The notes below the pieces were generated by a model. It worked only from the letters and a program-made list of their open reading frames with translations. It had not been told where the DNA came from and made no database searches. A DNA stretch of 23,315 nucleotides from Methylophaga sp. (GTDB lineage: Bacteria; Pseudomonadota; Gammaproteobacteria; Nitrosococcales; Methylophagaceae). Positions 21,131-23,315 of the stretch are shown piece after piece. The position numbers were made by a program, and so were the translations under genes. Numbering within the stretch: the first letter of the stretch is position 1; each line of letters starts with the position of its first letter. The DNA lies in contig NZ_JAUSCC010000124.1 in assembly GCF_030651745.1 (NCBI RefSeq), positions 1 to 23,315 of the forward strand, given 5' to 3'.

Positions 21131-21472
21131 TTAATGAAGTTTTCGATTCTGAACAGATTCAAATTTGTTTAAAACGGCATCACGAATTTCATCAGGATCA
21201 AATCCGGATACCTTGCAGCAGTTGGTGAAGCTGAAGGGATTCGGATCGTTAACGTCCATCATCCATTTGAAGATTTCAACAACTGTTTCCATCGAACAAC
21301 GGCCGTCAAACAGATTCCGCAACGAGTCTTCCACAAGACAATCGCAGATATGGGCAATTTCCTCATTAGTCCAGGGCGGTACTTCTTCAGCCAATGGCTC
21401 TGTGCTTTGCAGCCACAGCCATTGATCATCGAACAGGTCGAGATTTAGGCTACGATCAAAACCTCGGCGCAT
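21131..21472 (-). CDS. small protein with PFSF-CC--GFDP motif
   Basis: 113 residues from the ATG at 21472 (AGGAGG 6 nt upstream). The segment NPFSFTNCCKVSGFDPDEIRDAVL near the C-terminus resembles a motif (PFSFE-CC--LG-DP--VR) found in small phage and plasmid proteins. The N-terminus is acidic and aromatic-rich (LDLFDDQWLWLQ). Function unknown. Confidence 0.65.
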   Translation of the reverse strand: MRRGFDRSLNLDLFDDQWLWLQSTEPLAEEVPPWTNEEIAHICDCLVEDSLRNLFDGRCSMETVVEIFKWMMDVNDPNPFSFTNCCKVSGFDPDEIRDAVLNKFESVQNRKLH

Positions 21473-21489
21473 GGTGCCTCCTAAAATTC

Positions 21490-21531
21490 GGGAAACACAT
21501 GCGCCCATACGGGAAAGTGTTCCCCGGTGGG
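21490..21531 (-). promoter_or_regulatory. LS3: folded leader before the 113-residue gene
   Basis: Outer stem GGGGAACAC/GTGTTTCCC (9 bp, one G-U). Inner CCC-GTAT-GGG. Competing hairpin CCC-ACC-GGG. GGCGCATG, just 5' of the 3' arm, is complementary over 8 bp to CATGCGCC, i.e. start codon plus codon 2, and TTTCC can pair with the SD. Confidence 0.85.
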
Positions 21532-21557
21532 TTAAAGGTTAATGGCGGACTAAGTGG

Positions 21558-22556
21558 CTAAAACCAAAAGTTGCCGTCATTAGCGGACATGATTGCGTCC
21601 ATTGAGAACGGAACCGATGCTTTTTCTTCGTCCTTGAGTGTAAGACGTGTTCTTTCGGACGAATCTTTACGAAAAGTTTCCAAAAAAGTTGGATCAACAT
21701 CGGGATGCAAGGCTAATAACGCAGCCTTGTAATCGATACTGCCTTGAGCCAGATAGCGACTGATCCGTAGACCTGCGCTTTCAGCTTGGGCAAAATCGCC
21801 TATTAATTTAAGGAATGCTTTTTCAATATCCACCTGCTCTTTTTCAAGCGGTTTAATCTTGACTTTGAATTCCTCAATCATTTTCTCAATAGAATGGTAA
21901 TTAGCGGCAAGCGCGTTCCATTTATCAAGTTCCTGACCGGATGGGATGTAGATATCGCGCTTCGGATCCGTTGCCGGAGGCTTATTTTTGTTCAGACAAT
22001 CGACAAATTTACGTGCTTCGAAAACCAGATTATCGATAAGATCATTATCTCGCTCTATCAAGAAATCAAGTTGCTCTTTGTCATTCAGGTAGAGCGACAA
22101 GTAGCCCTTATCGGAACCTGCAACCAGAATTTGATGCTGAACCTGGTAGTAATACCGCTTGTAAATTTTCGATTCAATGCCGTCCTGTTGAGCATTCCGG
22201 AAATTAACTTCCATAGGGACTTTCAATTCAACAGGAATTCCTTCGTCGCTGATGCCATCAAAAGATGCCCTAAGAAAAGGGAATTCTTCGGATTCGGCAC
22301 ATAACGGCAAAAGTAGGGTGTCATACCGATTTTCAAATGATTTTCGAGCGGTTGCTTCAAGCCTGATTCCTCTTTGGACAAACGGGTTTGCATCCAGATT
22401 GTCAGGAAGCGTGATGCCTTTCTTCTCCGTATATAATCGGTAGATTGTCTTTAACAGACATTGTCCAAGAACGACAATCGCCTCCGACGCAGAAACACCT
22501 GATGTTCGCCACTTGTGCCATTCGGGCGTTCTTTGCTGGAGATTAATGATTTTCAT
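21558..22556 (-). CDS. YqaJ/lambda-type exonuclease-like protein
   Basis: 332 residues from the ATG at 22556 (MKIINLQQRTPEWHKWRTSGV). The longer frame from 22601 would span the leader hairpin and is rejected; GGAG lies 6 nt before the ATG. Motifs: RTPEWHKWRTSGVSASEA (9-26); RGIRLEATAR with E67; FDG with D100; PVELKVP with E110 and K112; YYYQVQHQILVAG (136-147). This is the PD-(D/E)XK 5'-3' exonuclease fold used with a single-strand annealing protein in phage and element recombination. No annealing partner is visible in this window. A helical C-terminal extension (about 190-260) precedes the end. Confidence 0.85.
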   Translation of the reverse strand: MKIINLQQRTPEWHKWRTSGVSASEAIVVLGQCLLKTIYRLYTEKKGITLPDNLDANPFVQRGIRLEATARKSFENRYDTLLLPLCAESEEFPFLRASFDGISDEGIPVELKVPMEVNFRNAQQDGIESKIYKRYYYQVQHQILVAGSDKGYLSLYLNDKEQLDFLIERDNDLIDNLVFEARKFVDCLNKNKPPATDPKRDIYIPSGQELDKWNALAANYHSIEKMIEEFKVKIKPLEKEQVDIEKAFLKLIGDFAQAESAGLRISRYLAQGSIDYKAALLALHPDVDPTFLETFRKDSSERTRLTLKDEEKASVPFSMDAIMSANDGNFWF

Positions 22557-22574
22557 AACGACTCCAAATTTAAT

Positions 22575-22619
22575 GGACGTCATGAATCCCCTATAGGGCA
22601 TCAGTGACGCCCAAATGGG
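22575..22619 (-). promoter_or_regulatory. LS2: folded leader before the YqaJ-like gene
   Basis: Outer stem GGGCGTCA/TGACGTCC (8 bp, one G-U). Inner CCC-TATA-GGG. Competing hairpin CCC-ATTT-GGG, 17 nt after the upstream stop. TGACG and TCC of the 3' arm can pair with CGTTA (into the ATG) and GGA of the SD. Nearly the same sequence as LS1. Confidence 0.85.
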
Positions 22620-22636
22620 TGAAAGTAATTTAGTAG

Positions 22637-22774
22637 CTATCCAAGAACGGCTCTAATAATGTCGATTAAATTGCCTTCTGGAAAGGCTTGATCTCCCACA
22701 AGAGAAATAAAGAAAATGGTCCCGAACATAACATGGACGATCAGATTTAAAATGTGTAAAAAACATGTTTTCAT
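22637..22774 (-). CDS. 45-residue membrane peptide
   Basis: ATG at 22774 with GGAG 6 nt upstream and LS1 before it; TAG at 22639-22637. The peptide MKTCFLHILNLIVHVMFG.. has one hydrophobic stretch (about residues 5-27) and a short polar tail (GDQAFPEGN..). It fits the operon spacing exactly: leader, SD, gene, 17 nt, next leader. No family is recognised. It may be a small single-pass membrane protein. Confidence 0.6.
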   Translation of the reverse strand: MKTCFLHILNLIVHVMFGTIFFISLVGDQAFPEGNLIDIIRAVLG

Positions 22775-22798
22775 AACGGCTCCAAATAATGAAATGAA

Positions 22799-22842
22799 GG
22801 ACATCATGAATCCCCGGTGGGCATCAGTGACGCCCAGGAGGG
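22799..22842 (-). promoter_or_regulatory. LS1: folded leader before the 45-residue gene
   Basis: Outer stem GGGCGTCA/TGATGTCC (8 bp, two G-U). Inner CCC-ACC-GGG. Competing hairpin CCC-TCCT-GGG, 14 nt after the upstream stop. Differs from LS2 at paired positions in ways that keep pairing (C to T opposite G). Confidence 0.85.
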
Positions 22843-22856
22843 TGAAGTGTTATTAA

Positions 22857-23159
22857 CTAGGAAAGATTTTGTTTGGCATTATTCAATGCCTCTTTCGCTT
22901 TGTTATTAACAGGTGGTTTCTTCGTATCTTCAGATTTTGGATCTTCCTGATGAGTCGCGGCGGCGGTTTGATTAACAGAGCCATTTCCAGCATTTGATCC
23001 ATTATTTGGAAGCAAAGCAGCGTCGGCAAGAGCCTTAGCTTTATTAATTTCAGCCGTTAAGAAAATCAAATTGAAATCCGAGAAGTTCTCGCCGGCATAG
23101 TCCAAAGCGGCTTGCCAGGCTCCAGCTTTTTGAGCACGAAGAATGAGCTTTTCGGCCAT
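22857..23159 (-). CDS. small hydrophilic protein, unknown
   Basis: 100 residues. The N-terminal 50 are helical (MAEKLILRAQKAGAWQAALD, then LIFLTAEINKAKALADAAL); the C-terminal half is a disordered N/T/K/P-rich tail ending KAKEALNNAKQNLS. It has no good SD and no LS leader, and it starts 23 nt after the stop of a transposase remnant, so its original upstream region may have been replaced. No family is recognised. Confidence 0.55.
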   Translation of the reverse strand: MAEKLILRAQKAGAWQAALDYAGENFSDFNLIFLTAEINKAKALADAALLPNNGSNAGNGSVNQTAAATHQEDPKSEDTKKPPVNNKAKEALNNAKQNLS

Positions 23160-23182
23160 TCTTTTAGCTTCAAGACTAGTGT

Positions 23183-23315
23183 TTAATTGCGTAAATTAGC
23201 TATTGTATTTTTTATCTGACTACCCTGTACCTCTCTTCGGCGCCATTTAAAAGGTTGAGCCTTCTGATTATGCCTTACGATAAAGGCCTCAATCGCACTC
23301 TTTAGCTCCTCAGCA
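23183..23315 (-). CDS. transposase C-terminus (partial, IS630-like)
   Basis: Open from the window edge to TAA at 23185-23183: AEELKSAIEAFIVRHN.., then QPFKWRRREV. The pattern ELK-AI-AFI--HN---QPFKW is typical of the last ~45 residues of IS630-type (and similar DDE) transposases. It marks a mobile-element boundary just upstream of the gene train. The 5' part is outside the window. Confidence 0.65.
   Translation of the reverse strand, partial: AEELKSAIEAFIVRHNQKAQPFKWRRREVQGSQIKNTIANLRN

Noticed and set aside
21558..22601. Longer N-termini for several minus-strand genes (starts at 22601, 21508, 21107, 16999, 15604, 14895, 14274, 12237, 11685, 9873, 8206)
   Set aside because: All of these extensions merely translate the conserved leader hairpins; a good SD and ATG follow each leader.
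6646..22842. The repeated leaders as a CRISPR array or ordinary dispersed DNA repeat
   Set aside because: There is no constant repeat sequence and no uniform spacers; what is conserved is base pairing and position before start codons.
6646..22842. The leaders as intrinsic terminators between genes
   Set aside because: Most stems are interrupted by an inner hairpin and the U-rich tract often contains other bases; each is followed within about 17-31 nt by an SD and gene. Attenuation is not excluded, but a translational role fits better.
1..23315. tRNA or rRNA genes
   Set aside because: No cloverleaf with a T-loop GTTCGA context or rRNA-like stretch was found by eye on either strand.

Overview
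The window looks like part of a mobile element (plasmid, integrative element or phage-like island) in a moderately AT-rich gammaproteobacterium. A methanotroph-like host (Methylococcales) is plausible from overall protein flavour, but no taxonomic marker is present, so the host is an inference. Nearly everything from 23159 down to about 3440 lies on the minus strand and reads as one long gene train of small accessory proteins. It includes a YqaJ/lambda-type exonuclease, a DUF6876 protein, a Uma2 nuclease-fold protein, a CobS-like AAA+ ATPase with a WGR protein, a DUF3150 protein, a CobT-like VWA protein, a zinc-ribbon protein, a GHKL (HSP90-like) ATPase and a CHC2/Toprim primase. A strong U-run terminator at 3434-3475 closes the train.

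The most remarkable feature is not a protein. Almost every gene in the train that is not directly overlapped by its predecessor is preceded by the same kind of folded RNA leader: 20 copies, named LS1-LS20 here in transcription order. Each has five segments on the minus strand: A (about AACCC), B (GGGaaa.., the 5' arm), C (TTCCC), D (GGGaa) and E (..TTTCCC, the 3' arm). A U-rich linker, the Shine-Dalgarno sequence and the start codon (segment F) follow. B:E forms a 5-16 bp stem around a small C:D hairpin. A:B is a competing hairpin. In many copies E is also complementary to the SD/AUG region. The primary sequence drifts from copy to copy while pairing is kept. This looks like a family of two-state translation switches distributed through one operon. 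A usual gap of about 17-19 nt from the preceding stop codon to segment A suggests coupling to the terminating ribosome.

The train shows decay and insertion. An IS1380-type element (4588-6293, 17-bp inverted repeats, TATCA duplication) splits the primase gene; removing it restores a 354-codon frame. Two small genes carry an in-frame TAG near codon 9-10 (3584-3769 and 20239-20391). A plus-strand gene (9963-10340) carries an in-frame TGA, and a minus-strand gene (10291-10484) carries a one-base frameshift. A roughly 290-bp module of promoter, palindromic operator, leader RNA and LS element occurs twice (10485-10789 and 18739-19030), so the train probably has internal promoters. A terminator follows the VWA gene (12274-12299). 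The C-terminus of a transposase sits at the right edge.

The left 2.5 kb is different: plus-strand, single-gene units separated by attC-like sites. They are an NTF2/SnoaL-TfoX fusion, a cupin, a small membrane protein and a small monooxygenase-like gene with a premature TGA. This resembles an integron cassette cluster without an integrase in view. Between the two regions lie two small minus-strand secreted proteins (2633-3336), one with a PKD-like domain.
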